Assembly: GCA_013399695.1 (NCBI GenBank)
Contig: VXAU01000683.1
Location: forward strand, 1,613,758-1,677,757
DNA length: 64,000 nt
Source: Formicarius rufipectus
Lineage: Eukaryota; Chordata; Aves; Passeriformes; Formicariidae
Direction of reading: 5' to 3'
The notes beneath the pieces were generated by a model. The model had not been told where the DNA came from, searched no databases, and worked only from the letters and a program-made list of their open reading frames with translations. The position numbers and the translations under genes were made by a program. This document shows positions 25,701 to 33,813 of the stretch, piece after piece; position 1 is the first letter of the stretch; each line of letters starts with the position of its first letter.

Positions 25701-27497
25701 TAGCTTGAAGAAACTCAGCACAAATAACTATTTTTAAGTAACATCATGCTTATTTCTGTTTTGTATGTTGCATATTATGTGGTAGAGATGCCTCTGAGTG
25801 CAATAGAATTTTGGGTAGTGGAAATACTGTATAAATTTCTTTGACAGATTTTGTGAAATAAATTGATTAAAGTTATTTGAGCTTTTTGGCCAACTCTGGA
25901 ACAATACTGAGTAATATCCCCCCAAAATGGAGCTATTTCTCAAATATTTCAGCTGTTCCCTTTCTCTTGTAGGTACCTTGAAGTGGAGTGGGAAGCTAAG
26001 CGAAAAACACATCGGGAATTCAATAAATCAACAATGATTGACCTGTGTCCCAGAGTGCCTAAACAAAATAACAGCAGTGATTGTGGGATCTATTTGCTGC
26101 AGTATGTGGAAAGCTTTTTCCAGGTACAAATGGAAACTGCCTTCCCCTTTCCACCAAATTACCTTAAGCCCTAAAAGCCTTTTTTTCTGAGGGAAATAGC
26201 CAGACACAAAAGCCTTTGCTCAGTGTCAAAAATGTCAAAGCAGTTTGAGGAAGAGGAAATGAAACCTATTCTTCAAGTAGTGACGGGGACCTTTATATCT
26301 GGTGTCTCATCTGTCTGTCAGCGAACATTTCTCACCTTGTAGTTTAATGTTGGTTTTACATTGACATATTCAGTATCCCTAAATATTTGGGTGTATTTGG
26401 AGTCTTATTTCATGTACATATTCGTGCCCTATGGATGTTACAAAAGTGTCTTTTCTTTGAATCAGTTCTTAGATCAATTTGTGCATTGGCCTTTGAGGGG
26501 CTCTGCAGGCAGCAGAGAGAGCAAGGGGGGAATTCCTGAAAGTGAATACACAAAGCTAAAGGAGCCTCTCTTTCTTGTTCAGCACATACTTTTAGGCAGG
26601 TCCTGGGCTTCAGGCACTACCTTCTCTAGGGTGTCCCCAAGTCTTCCTCATCCTGATCCAGTGCACTTGTTCTGCCCTCTGAATGGCTGTGCTTCCTTGA
26701 TGCTTATGTGTGTGGTCCACATTCTCTGAGATTCCTGTGCCTGCAAGGCCTTGTGTGTGGCCTTGGGCAGTGGACAGGTTTTTCTTCTGTAGGAGATCAG
26801 ATTGCCATTCCAAGGCACCTGTACACTAATGCGCACAGTGTGGGTGATAAATATGAGGAATTGGAGATCTGCACACAGTTGCAGGACTTTGACCTTGTTG
26901 AGATCATGGGGATGTTGTGGGATACCTCATAGTAGGAGTGCTACGATGCATAGATACAGGCTCTTTAGAAAGGACTGGCAGGGAAGACAAGGAGACAGTT
27001 GCCCTTGATATGAGTGAGCAGCTGGAATGCATGGATCTTTCCCTAAGGTTGGATGCGAAGCCGTCGGAGAGGCAGTGACTAAAGGTCAGGCTAATATGGG
27101 TGACATAGTAGTGGACATCTACTGTAGGCCTGCTCAATAAGAACAAGTAGAACAGGTGTTTGCCCTAAGTACCTTTTGGTAAGGGTTTGTATATATGTGA
27201 TTATGGTGGAGGAACTGGAATTTGACTTTGAAGCCTTTCACAGTCATATGGAAATTTGTTCATGCCTCCTTGGTCCCATCAGCAGTGAAAGGGTTTGACA
27301 TTCTTTTGAAGGTTGCTTTGGGAAATTCATGCAGTAAATGTTCCTTTTTCTGTTACCAGAATCCCATAGTTAACTTTGAAGAGCCACTGCATCTGGAGAA
27401 TTGGTTCCCTCGTCAGCTGATCAGAAGCAAAAGAGAAGAAATTCGTGACCTGATCTTGCAACTGCACTTTCAACAGCAGAGTGGCAGCAGCAGCTAA
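1593..27497 (+). CDS. SENP7: SENP7, sentrin/SUMO-specific protease 7 (5'-partial, 20 exons)
   Basis: Cysteine protease of the ULP/SENP (C48) family that, in vertebrates, trims poly-SUMO2/3 chains in the nucleus and binds HP1 on heterochromatin. Joined exons: 1593-1790, 3302-3499, 6856-6971, 7731-7906, 8890-9214, 9806-9957, 10822-10968, 12363-12396, 13168-13338, 14928-15190, 16215-16348, 17518-17634, 19087-19206, 21763-21855, 22601-22788, 23153-23202, 23537-23574, 23793-23861, 25973-26123, 27360-27497. All have AG acceptors and GT donors, and phase is unbroken through 2,878 nt, giving about 958 residues and a stop. The catalytic residues are His (22605-22607), Asp (23812-23814) and Cys (26082-26084), with the oxyanion Gln at 26064-26066. 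SENP7 is chosen over SENP6 from remembered sequence (GEFLNDVIIDFYLK core, serine-rich C-terminus) and from the adjacent IMPG2. The human protein is about 1,050 residues, so roughly 100 N-terminal residues are missing. No disabling mutation is seen. Confidence 0.96.
3302..3499 (+). CDS. SENP7: SENP7 exon, second PxVxL module (duplicate exon)
   Basis: Also exactly 198 nt and phase 2 at both ends, with donor GAAAGgtatg. It begins QPKVILTNILRTKIGRKYI, almost identical to the previous exon. The latter two-thirds have diverged, but shared positions such as the serine-rich PPSS stretch and the final leucine/serine run show common origin. Together the two exons form a tandem HP1-interaction array. 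Confidence 0.93.
3500..6855 (+). other. SENP7 intron, no further exon recognised
   Basis: AT-rich intronic sequence containing the N gap at 4376-4389. No repeat family beyond simple T tracts and no conserved coding segment were recognised. Confidence 0.6.
4376..4389. other. Assembly gap (14 N)
   Basis: A run of N directly after a T run and C run, in the SENP7 intron between the second PxVxL exon and the 116-nt exon. Homopolymer sequencing failure is likely. The true size is unknown. Confidence 0.95.
6856..6971 (+). CDS. SENP7: SENP7 exon, basic linker
   Basis: Acceptor atttgcag, donor AAAGgtttgt; entered at phase 2, exits at phase 1. It encodes a lysine/arginine-rich, probably disordered segment ending TLRRRQLQKK. 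This matches the basic KEKRRK-type stretch that follows the PxVxL modules in human SENP7. The RRR/KK cluster could be a nuclear localisation signal (inference). Confidence 0.85.
7731..7906 (+). CDS. SENP7: SENP7 exon, disordered linker with basic cluster
   Basis: Strong acceptor ctgtttttag and donor TCTgtaagt; entered at phase 1, exits at phase 0. It encodes a hydrophilic segment with the basic run EKRKRRHSG, a plausible nuclear localisation signal. Conservation here is low across vertebrates, so placement rests mainly on splice sites and phase. Confidence 0.85.
8890..9214 (+). CDS. SENP7: SENP7 exon, long disordered central region
   Basis: The largest SENP7 exon here at 325 nt (acceptor ctgtttctag, donor AGGGgtaatc; phase 0 to 1). 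It encodes a Ser/Pro/Gly-rich, low-complexity segment typical of the long intrinsically disordered N-terminal half of SENP6 and SENP7. No folded domain is evident. Confidence 0.87.
9806..9957 (+). CDS. SENP7: SENP7 exon with SUMO-interaction-like motif
   Basis: Acceptor ctccctag, donor GAACAGgtagtc; phase 1 to 0. It opens with VILSSDDEDGP, a hydrophobic core followed by serines and acidic residues. That fits a SUMO-interaction motif and corresponds to the VVSSDEEGP segment I recall from human SENP7. Such a motif would help the protease engage poly-SUMO. Confidence 0.92.
10822..10968 (+). CDS. SENP7: SENP7 exon upstream of the catalytic region
   Basis: A 147-nt exon (acceptor ttcttccag, donor CTAGGgtaagt), phase 0 at both ends. 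Its 3' half (SLDVKFDSLYFRNFK) aligns loosely with the human segment having the pattern LDFIFTSVYIGKIK, where a conserved folded region before the protease domain begins. Confidence 0.87.
12363..12396 (+). CDS. SENP7: SENP7 34-nt mini-exon
   Basis: Acceptor ctctttttttcag, donor CGGGgtaaga; phase 0 to 1. It encodes FTMKNIAIPLR, matching the human VTITKKYIKIPF pattern. It is needed to carry phase from the preceding exon to the next, and skipping it would break the frame. Confidence 0.88.
13168..13338 (+). CDS. SENP7: SENP7 exon, RFGLW-containing domain
   Basis: Acceptor ctctcgacag, donor CCATgtgagt; phase 1 to 1. It encodes LTVDTLDLRRFGLWRS and then a hydrophobic strand, IIFLWLSVDY. Both match vertebrate SENP7 closely. 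This is a conserved region preceding the protease core, with alternating hydrophobic strands. Confidence 0.94.
14928..15190 (+). CDS. SENP7: SENP7 exon preceding the protease domain
   Basis: Acceptor ttttttccag, donor GTTCAGgttagt; 263 nt, phase 1 to 0. It encodes SSEFLFLKLPQPLS and, further on, LKDLSPEESSFMCYH. Both align with the human segments SSEFIFLELHNPVS and LFQNLSSKESSFIHYY as I recall them. Confidence 0.95.
16215..16348 (+). CDS. SENP7: SENP7 exon at the start of the catalytic region
   Basis: Acceptor ttttctggtag, donor AAAAgtaagt; phase 0 to 2. It encodes GCYSISLSSALNEEWQEVRE, close to the human [20 protein letters not shown] pattern, leading into the catalytic domain. Confidence 0.95.
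17518..17634 (+). CDS. SENP7: SENP7 exon, N-terminal part of protease domain
   Basis: Acceptor atgttttctag, donor TTAAgtaagt; phase 2 to 2. It encodes LIVYPPPPAKGGLGVT and then LECLEYGEFLNDVIIDFYLK. This is the diagnostic opening of the SENP6/SENP7 ULP domain, where the substrate-binding surface begins. It is nearly identical to mammalian SENP7. Confidence 0.98.
19020..19020. other. Single ambiguous base
   Basis: An N just after a long T tract and a CAGCAAAT, 67 bases before the SENP7 exon at 19087. A similar TTTTTATCAGCAACA follows it, so the T tract may be mis-assembled. The exon itself is intact. Confidence 0.9.
19087..19206 (+). CDS. SENP7: SENP7 protease-domain exon (HIFSSFFYKCL)
   Basis: Acceptor gtttggtag, donor GTTTCgtaagt; phase 2 to 2. 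It encodes YLLLEKAPRHLADRTHIF and SSFFYKCLMRTE. This is the helical part of the ULP fold and the start of the loop that distinguishes SENP6/7 from SENP1-3. The acceptor lies 67 bases after an isolated N and a long T tract. Confidence 0.97.
19858..20195 (-). mobile_element. CR1 LINE 3' fragment (antisense)
   Basis: The plus strand shows the reverse complement of a CR1 end: a GGAAAAGACAGCTAGGATCA-like start, then blocks such as CCACCACTAAACCATGTCCC and GTGAAGAAATTTTTCCTAA. It is a CR1 subfamily of the common avian type, degenerate, lying inside the SENP7 intron at 19207-21762. The boundary past 20195 is uncertain. Confidence 0.9.
21763..21855 (+). CDS. SENP7: SENP7 protease-domain exon (VKTWTRHINIF)
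   Basis: Acceptor tttcatcag, donor GAGGAgtaagt; phase 2 to 2. It encodes RRHRRVKTWTRHINIFNK and DYIFVPVNE, the conserved strand leading into the catalytic histidine. It is nearly identical to human SENP7. Confidence 0.98.
22601..22788 (+). CDS. SENP7: SENP7 protease-domain exon with catalytic His and SENP6/7 insertion loop
   Basis: Acceptor ctgggcag, donor CGAAAGgtaggt; phase 2 to 1. It starts ESHWYIAVICFPWLEEAVYE, with the catalytic His codon at 22605-22607 and the adjacent Trp. The remainder is the polar loop that interrupts the catalytic domain in SENP6 and SENP7. In this bird the loop contains several Ser/Gln/His residues and is diverged from mammals, as expected for a disordered insertion. 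Confidence 0.96.
23153..23202 (+). CDS. SENP7: SENP7 50-nt exon in the catalytic insertion loop
   Basis: Acceptor tcttttaatag, donor TCTAAAgtaagt; phase 1 to 0. It encodes about 17 residues (DNEIAAASVLDSAISK) of the variable loop between the catalytic His and Asp segments. Identification rests on splice sites and phase, since the sequence itself is not conserved. Confidence 0.82.
23537..23574 (+). CDS. SENP7: SENP7 38-nt exon at the end of the insertion loop
   Basis: Acceptor tttctctcag, donor AAAAGgtatgt; phase 0 to 2. It encodes ISLNNSKMQICKR, with the terminal CKR matching human MCKR just before the PCILILDSL strand. It closes the SENP6/7-type insertion. Confidence 0.88.
23793..23861 (+). 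CDS. SENP7: SENP7 exon with catalytic Asp
   Basis: Acceptor ttgtatacag, donor GAGAgtaagt; phase 2 to 2. It encodes PCILILDSLKAASVQKTVQV. The aspartate of LDS (23812-23814) is the catalytic triad Asp. Very highly conserved. Confidence 0.98.
23862..25972 (+). other. SENP7 intron between the Asp and Cys exons
   Basis: About 2.1 kb of AT-rich intron, with an A tract at 24077-24093. No exon or named repeat was recognised. Confidence 0.55.
25973..26123 (+). CDS. SENP7: SENP7 exon with nucleophilic Cys
   Basis: Acceptor ttctcttgtag, donor TTCCAGgtacaa; phase 2 to 0. It encodes YLEVEWEAKRKTHREFNK followed by VPKQNNSSDCGIYLLQYVES. The DCG cysteine at 26082-26084 is the nucleophile, and the Gln at 26064-26066 is the expected oxyanion-hole residue. 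Both are present, so the enzyme should be active. Confidence 0.98.
26815..27165 (+). mobile_element. CR1 LINE internal fragment, endonuclease region
   Basis: Translated in shifting frames, the segment shows KYEELEI, then RLFRKDWQGRQGDS, then QANMGD and a GVYYRP-like block. This is the order of the N-terminal apurinic-type endonuclease of CR1 ORF2. Frameshifts and stops make it dead. It is in the last SENP7 intron, same strand as the gene, and lacks the 3' end typical of most CR1 copies. Confidence 0.8.
27360..27497 (+). CDS. SENP7: SENP7 terminal coding exon
   Basis: Acceptor ctgttaccag. It encodes PIVNFEEPLHLENWFPRQLI and the C-terminal helix ending LQLHFQQQSGSSS, then TAA at 27495-27497. 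The first residue is Asn, where human has Asp. The ending matches the QQQKGSSS C-terminus I recall for human SENP7. Confidence 0.97.
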   Translation, partial: NPIVNFEEPLHLENWFPRQLIRSKREEIRDLILQLHFQQQSGSSS

Positions 27498-28230
27498 TAG
27501 ATCTAGTAATGCAGACTTGGAAAAGAACATTGCTGTATAAAGTAACTGGAATTCTGCTTAGCAGCATTTGATTTCTCCCTGCCTTGTAAGGAAGGGTTTA
27601 AAAAAAAAGGCACAAGAAGTGTTTTTTGTTCAGCATATATTTATTTAAGAGTTGGTTTTTTTTTCAGTGGTGGTGTGTGGTCTTAGGATACTGGGAGAGG
27701 GAGGAAGGGAGAAGGCTGTAGATAAGAGTGTAAATATAAGTTAAGCTAATGCACATAGATTGCTCATTGATTTTTTGCTTGGCATATGAAAGCTGCTTAC
27801 AGGTATGTGCTACAAGGATGTAAAACTACTTCCATTTTTTTGAACCTCTCCTTTATAATCCTGTATAAACATGGATGGTCATGTAGCAGTTGGCCCTGAA
27901 GACAGGATTTTGATCCTCTGTGTGTGTCTTTTGATTTTGCAGCTGATACAGATAGAATGAATGCTATGTATTGTTTTAATTTAAGGATGTAATATTGACT
28001 CTTTTTAGAGATTTTTTTTTGTTTGTTTTGTGTCTGATTATATACAGATGTAATCTGCATGTGTCAGAAATTCTGCCAAGATTTGAGACTGATGAGTTTT
28101 GGTTATTCTTTTTAAATTATTATTTCCCTCCCTGTCATTTTCTTCATAAAAATGTATTTCTGTGAGTGGAAGACATTTACTTGAGAGTGACTCTTGAAAA
28201 ACTCTGAAGTCAAGAGTAGAATATTTTTAA

Positions 28231-28393
28231 GTGTTGGGGGTTTTTTTGTTTGTTTTTTTTTGTTTTTTTGTTTTGTTTGTTTTTTTGTGTGGTTTGTGGG
28301 GTTTTTTTTTTTGTTTTGTTTTTTTGGGGGGTTTTTTGTGTTTTTTTTTGTTTGTTTGTTTGTTTGTTTTGTGTTTGTTTTTTTTTTTTTTTC
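28231..28393. repeat. T/G-rich low-complexity tract
   Basis: Roughly 160 bases made almost entirely of T runs broken by single or short G runs, including a few GTTT repeats. It produces long spurious Phe/Cys/Gly open frames on + and Lys/Asn/Thr frames on -. It is best read as an expanded simple repeat in the SENP7 3' flank. Confidence 0.9.
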
Positions 28394-28982
28394 CTTACTG
28401 GATTTCAGAAGAAAACTTGTTCTTGAAGTCCATGCTAATACAATATGTGTTGGCAGTAGACTTTTAATGCTGTTCACCTGGTTTTTGAGAATAATTTCTA
28501 CAAATCTTACAGTATCACAAGCATTAGCAAGGCAAGCAGGCTGTGGTTTAACAACCTCAAAAGTTTGAGTGGCTTTACTGAAAATAAGGTCAATATATTT
28601 ATGTGATACATCTTCAAGATATGTGATTTATATATAAGGCAAGCAGGATTTACACTTTGCTTAGGAGAATTGAGTCAAGATGCCTGAATATTGAGTGTTT
28701 GCACTCAGACTTGACTTGATAAACTAGCACAAGTTTGTCATTGTCTTAATACATATTTATGTAGTTTTTACTTAGTGATCACATAAAATTTTAATAACAT
28801 TTTGATGTGCACACTCTTTTCTGTATTTACTGCACAATAGAAGGTGATTGTTTTAAGAGGATACTTTCTCCTGTTCCCCACTGTAAGTTTACTTAAGTGT
28901 CATCTCACTCTTCAGAAGGACTGTGTGTCAGCTAACCACCAAAACCAGAGCTCTTAAAGCTGGAAGTAGGATAAAGAGTTAA

Positions 28983-28988
28983 AATAAA
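28983..28988 (+). promoter_or_regulatory. Candidate SENP7 poly(A) signal (AATAAA)
   Basis: This is the first canonical AATAAA after the SENP7 stop that I found. It lies in an A-rich context with no striking GT-rich element directly downstream. A variant ATTAAA around 29686-29691, followed by a GT/T-rich stretch, is a comparable alternative. Neither is proven. Confidence 0.25.
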
Positions 28989-31900
28989 AATTGAGGGCAA
29001 CCCAAAGATGTGAACCCTTTTATGTAATTGAAGAATTCTCAGGGCACCTTCCCTCAAGAAAACTCTGAAACCTAGCATTTGGAAAATCCAGTTATTCAGG
29101 TTCTGTACAGTCATCCAACACTCACCCACACCCCCACTTACTGTTTCTCAAACCAGGAAGCATTCTTTCTGTAGGAGAGAGGCAATTCTAAAACAAAGCA
29201 ATTTGCTGAGCGCAGTTACCTTCTGTATAGCTGTGAGCAGCCTTGTGTAATTGCTGTATGTTTTTTGTCTTTATTTCTACTTTAATTCTGTAGTTTATCA
29301 CTACCACTCCTCCCCACCAACATCTCTCATCCCAGAGTTTGTGTCTTTGAGCACCTAAAGCACAGCACCAGCATTACTTAAAAGGATAGTCTATGTATTT
29401 ATTATAAAACAAATGAAAGATGAAATGTGGGAATATGTGTGCTTTCTCTACACCTTTTTTAATGGATTAACATTTTCAGTGTTCCCTTATGAAAAATAGT
29501 TTGGGCTTTTTCTTATTTTAAAGTTAGTCTTTGTTATCAATGATCTGTTCTTTTTCAGATTGATTGGTTTATAGATGTTTAGAAGCAAAAGTAATGTATA
29601 AAATTTTCTAAATTGGTTTTATAACATGAAAGAATTGCCTTTTTAGATTTGTTACATATGTGCTGTGAGAATGCCAATGCATTTGATATTAAAATTTTCT
29701 CCTGAAGTTACTGAATGTGATTGTTACCATTTTTTTCCAGCTGCCTCAAATAACTCATGAGTTAAGTGTAAGATAAGTCATCTTGCTGCTTTTAGGGTAT
29801 ATGCACAGTATGTGTCTCTGAAGCCAAATGTCTGTCAAAGGGATTATGGGACCATCAGCTGCAACTCACCCTGTTCCAGCCATTTGCATTTACCAGGTAT
29901 GTGGTAAGTGCTGGGAAGTGTCTGTGGAAGAAGTTACACTCCAGGTATCTTTGTGCTTTGTTTTCATTTGCCACATTCCCCAAATATAACTTTTGTCAAA
30001 TATAAGGCACCAGGCTGAATCGGGCACCTTTTTGCACATCTCCTGCATCTCCATTTCCTGTATTAATGCCTGTTTGACTGAAATGATGGAGTGACATGAT
30101 ACTTCAAAGTAAACCAGTCTTTGTAAGGCTCTCTACCTTAAGCTGTGTAATTTTGGTTTCCAAGCAAAAGTGTTAAATGTAGCTATCAGTTTCTTTAAAA
30201 GAAGCTGCTACATTCTGACTTAGTGGGACCAGAAACTGGCTTCTATGAAAAAATCTGAATCATGGAGATCAATTTAAGGTACTGTTGGAAAGCACAACAC
30301 AAGAAACAAGGTGGAGGAGAAGTAACTTGTGAGACGTAGATATTTAAGGAAAATTTTTTAAAAAACCCTAGATCTCATGAAAAACTGAAGTTTTCAAGTG
30401 AGATTTTTTATTTTTTAAATATCTGGGAACTACAATGGTTTTCTTCTGGAATTGAAGTTATATTTACAGTCCATCTGTGCTTTCATGGAACTCACTTCCT
30501 AGAACTTGACCCTAGGATGAGCTTGCAGTACTTAGTAAATACTACCTTCCAGATTAATAGAAGCTTGAAGGCCACAGTATTAACACATTTATCTTGGTTA
30601 TGACAAAGAAGTAGAATAATGCTTCTGACACTACCCCTGCCCCACCGCCCCCCCCAAAAAAAAAAAGTCAGCTGTTTTTCTGATGGAAAAACAGGAATGA
30701 GACTTGAGAGATGTCAAAAAAATAAAGCAATAATTCTGTCCAACCAAATGGAAACTGGAAATAACTGTTCCAAGATGAAGCACAGACACTGGGATCATCT
30801 TTAACTGAAGAATAAGGTAAGAGGTTTCTGATCAACAGTTTAGAAAAGGAGGAATGCTAGGAATAGGTGTATATTACATGGACAGAAAAGGTAATGAAGT
30901 GTGAGATTAAATTGGTTGAGGTCGCTTCCTAACTTTTCTTCTCTGAATACTTTACAGTACTATTTGATGGACCAAGTGGCAGTATGACTGTCTGGGGGGG
31001 CAGAATTTGGTCAGCTGGAGGGTTAAACAGCCTCAAAATCTGTTTATTCTTGAGAGGTGGTTGGTTCACCAGGGAACTCTACTAGGGCACAAGCAGAATG
31101 TGGTGATGGTGAAATGCTTGGCAACAGGAACCACAGAAACTGAACAAGTGAAAAGGTTTTATTTTTTCAGCTAAACTGACTGGTTGGTAAATCCTGTCAA
31201 ATGCCTTAAAATCAGTTGCTGTATCCTGTCATGGGAAGCAATTTGTAATCTTGATTTTTAAACCACGTGAGCTTGGAGATGGTGGGTGTCTGCCATGATG
31301 TGGCTCTTTATGTTCATTCAAGTATACTTTTATTTTGTATTTTTTAGTTACGGATGAGTGACTAGCATTTTGAATAAATTTCATTTGAACAACAAGGACA
31401 TTATTTAGAATGGTATGTATGCTGTAGCAGAATTTCAGTGAGCATTAATCACCCTGTAGAGAACTATAATTCAACCAGTCACATTTGGTGTATGAAAGCG
31501 CATATCATTTCTTCTCAGAAATGCAAACTGTCAGAAAACTTTATTTTTGGAAGTACTGGGGTGACTTTGGTGTGTTGTGTCACTAGAATTACACATAACT
31601 TTCTTCTTCAGCAAAAATATGCTTTTCATGAATAGTTTTGAACAGATACAACTTGACTGCTCAAAATGAACAATTGTGCATTTTCTGGTACAACGTGTTA
31701 CTGTAAAAGATGTAGTCAAATCAAGGAATTTTTCAAGTTATTTTGAAAATTTATCACAAGAGTTGTTATGCTTGCTTTAAGAAACTGTAAATGATTGTTA
31801 TGCTTTTGCTGTTGTAAATGCAATGTAGGAGATTTCCAGCTGTTGCAAATCAACAGTTCAGTGCTGAAATCACTTGAATTGAAAATTGATAGCTTGAAAT

Positions 31901-32038
31901 AATAAAACTGAATTTGAATTCTTTATCACACAGAAGCTGACATAGCCGTACTACAGAAAACAAATTTTGGCATACATGAAGCAGGTGGTTTTTACACCAT
32001 TCACATTCTGAGTACCTTTGAGTACTTTGCTGATTAAA

Positions 32039-32116
32039 AAAGAAAAAAAACCAAAACAAAACCAAAACCAAACAAAAAAAACCCAGCAAACAAACAAAAA
32101 CAAAACAAAAAACCCA
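32039..32116. repeat. A/C-rich low-complexity tract
   Basis: About 75 bases of A runs separated by C or CC, with CAAA-type units. Resembles a decayed poly(A) tail or simple repeat between SENP7 and IMPG2. No retrotransposon body was recognised next to it. Confidence 0.8.
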
Positions 32117-33740
32117 GCAGCGCTGTAAATCTCAAAACTCTCCAGAGTTTCATGGTTTTACTGAAGTATGTGTAGTCTGAGAATTGTCTGCCAAAGGATT
32201 AGTTATCATGTGTTCTGGGCAACATTGCAATGCTGCTCCTGTGCTGTTCAGTTTGCAGCTCCAGTGTGGTGACTGCATTGGTAGCACTGCCAGCATCACA
32301 GGTATCTTGACAGAGCCAGACTGGGTCAGCAGTGATGGCTTGATAGATCAAAGATGGCTGATTCCAAGAAAACTGGAGGTGTTTGAGCAGCTGAGTGGTT
32401 AAACTGAAAGTGTTATTTAATAGTTTTGTGAGGGGGAAAAGAAACCAGAAGAAAATACATTGCTATTTTGAAAAATACCAGTTGGAGTCTGTTAGGTATC
32501 AGAAGACAGAGCCTAAAAACAAAGGTGGTTTTATTTGATTCCTGTCAGTGTCGTGTGTGTAATAATTCTGATAATTCCTGATATGCGAATTGCTGGCAGT
32601 TCAGAAGAGCAGCTAGAAGAGTCGAGTGAGCACTGCATGATTAAGCAGCTCTGTGTAAAAGCTCTGCAGGCAGATACCTGGGAAGCCTTGGGAACCCAGC
32701 TTTGAAATACATGAAACCACAACCAAAAATAGTCACTTCAGACAGAACAGCAGTTTGTTCAGATTGGTCTGAACACAGTAACCAGCAAATCCCGAGTTCC
32801 ACCACCCAGGAGACAGCCCTGGAGTTCTCCTACTTGTCTGAACGCAGTCTGCCATTGCAGAACAGCTTCCATACACGTTTCCACAAGGAGCTGACTCTGG
32901 ACTGGAGGGGAAGTGTGAGTGCTGCTGCTTTCCTGGACTCTCTCCTTTCTGCAGTTGTCCTTAGCTGATCAGCACTTCAGGTGTCTATACTAATTTGTTC
33001 CTACTACATGTGTCAGGTAATACCTGAACAGAGATGAAAGAATTGCAACTTGCCCATGCTTTGTCTTTGGAGGAAGCTCAGTTTTTGGGATGCAGGGGAT
33101 AGTGGCGTAACAGCACAAGACTTTCTCCTTTGGCACAAACTGGGACGACAGCCCTGTCACAAAAGAGACAGAAAAGTTGCTTCAGTGTTTACACATGCAA
33201 CAATGTTTAAACAAGTCATTCATTTATATATAAGTATTTATTTACATAAGCAGAAGGCAAAGCACACTGAGACTTCCCACTGGAGACTTTCTCTGTTGTT
33301 TTGTGGTCAGCATGATTTTAAATCAGAGCAGAAATTCAAAGGCCAATGAAAAAACGTGGTTAATTAGATGTGAAAGGTGCTGTCCTTGTGTGGACTGTCT
33401 GTTAATGGTATGACAAGCTCTAGTAAAGAGCTTAGCTGGCCAGATTAAAATTAAAAAATTGTGTCAGTCCATCTGCTAGCTCCAAGGAGTTAACTTCGAT
33501 CACCTTTTCTTGTTTCTTCACTGAAGCGGAATACTGTCTTTGAAAAGAACCTTCCCAGGATGTCTTGGTTGACTTGTTTTACCTAATGTTTTCTCCAAAG
33601 ATACTGATATGTGATGTCAAGACATTTTCAAGAAGGGCAATGGTCTTGGTTTCACGGCTACCTTAAAGACAACAGCTCTTTTGCTAAAAGGGATTTCTTT
33701 TTTAATTATTATTTTTTTTAAGTTTTTTACACAAGTAAGT

Positions 33741-33813
33741 ATGTTTGGCTTCATGTGGAAAATCTTCCTTTGCCTTCCGGGAATGATTAACGCCGATCTT
33801 CAGGTAGTTGCAG
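33741..33813 (+). CDS. IMPG2: IMPG2 exon 1, signal peptide
   Basis: The ATG at 33741 has A at -3. It opens MFGFMWKIFLCLPGMINA, a short basic-then-hydrophobic signal peptide with a plausible cleavage after Ala. The human protein starts similarly (MFPLFGKISLGILIF pattern). Two donors occur, after 33803 (CAGgtagtt) and after 33813 (CAGgtaatg). Only the second leaves the single base needed for exon 2. The exact 5' end and any upstream non-coding exon are unknown. Confidence 0.78.

Larger units (their letters stand above)
27498..33740 (+). other. SENP7 3' UTR and SENP7-IMPG2 intergenic spacer
   Basis: No conserved coding exon is seen in these 6.2 kb. The stretch is AT-rich, with an AU-rich ATATTTATTTA element near 27637, a T/G simple tract at 28231-28393, and an A/C-rich tract at 32039-32116. 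The end of the SENP7 transcript is not certain. The 3' part presumably carries the IMPG2 promoter, but no clear TATA box or CpG island was found. Confidence 0.6.

Noticed and set aside
28112..28568. Phe/Gly-rich and Lys/Thr-rich frames of about 120 codons
   Set aside because: Direct translations of the T/G simple tract, not genes.
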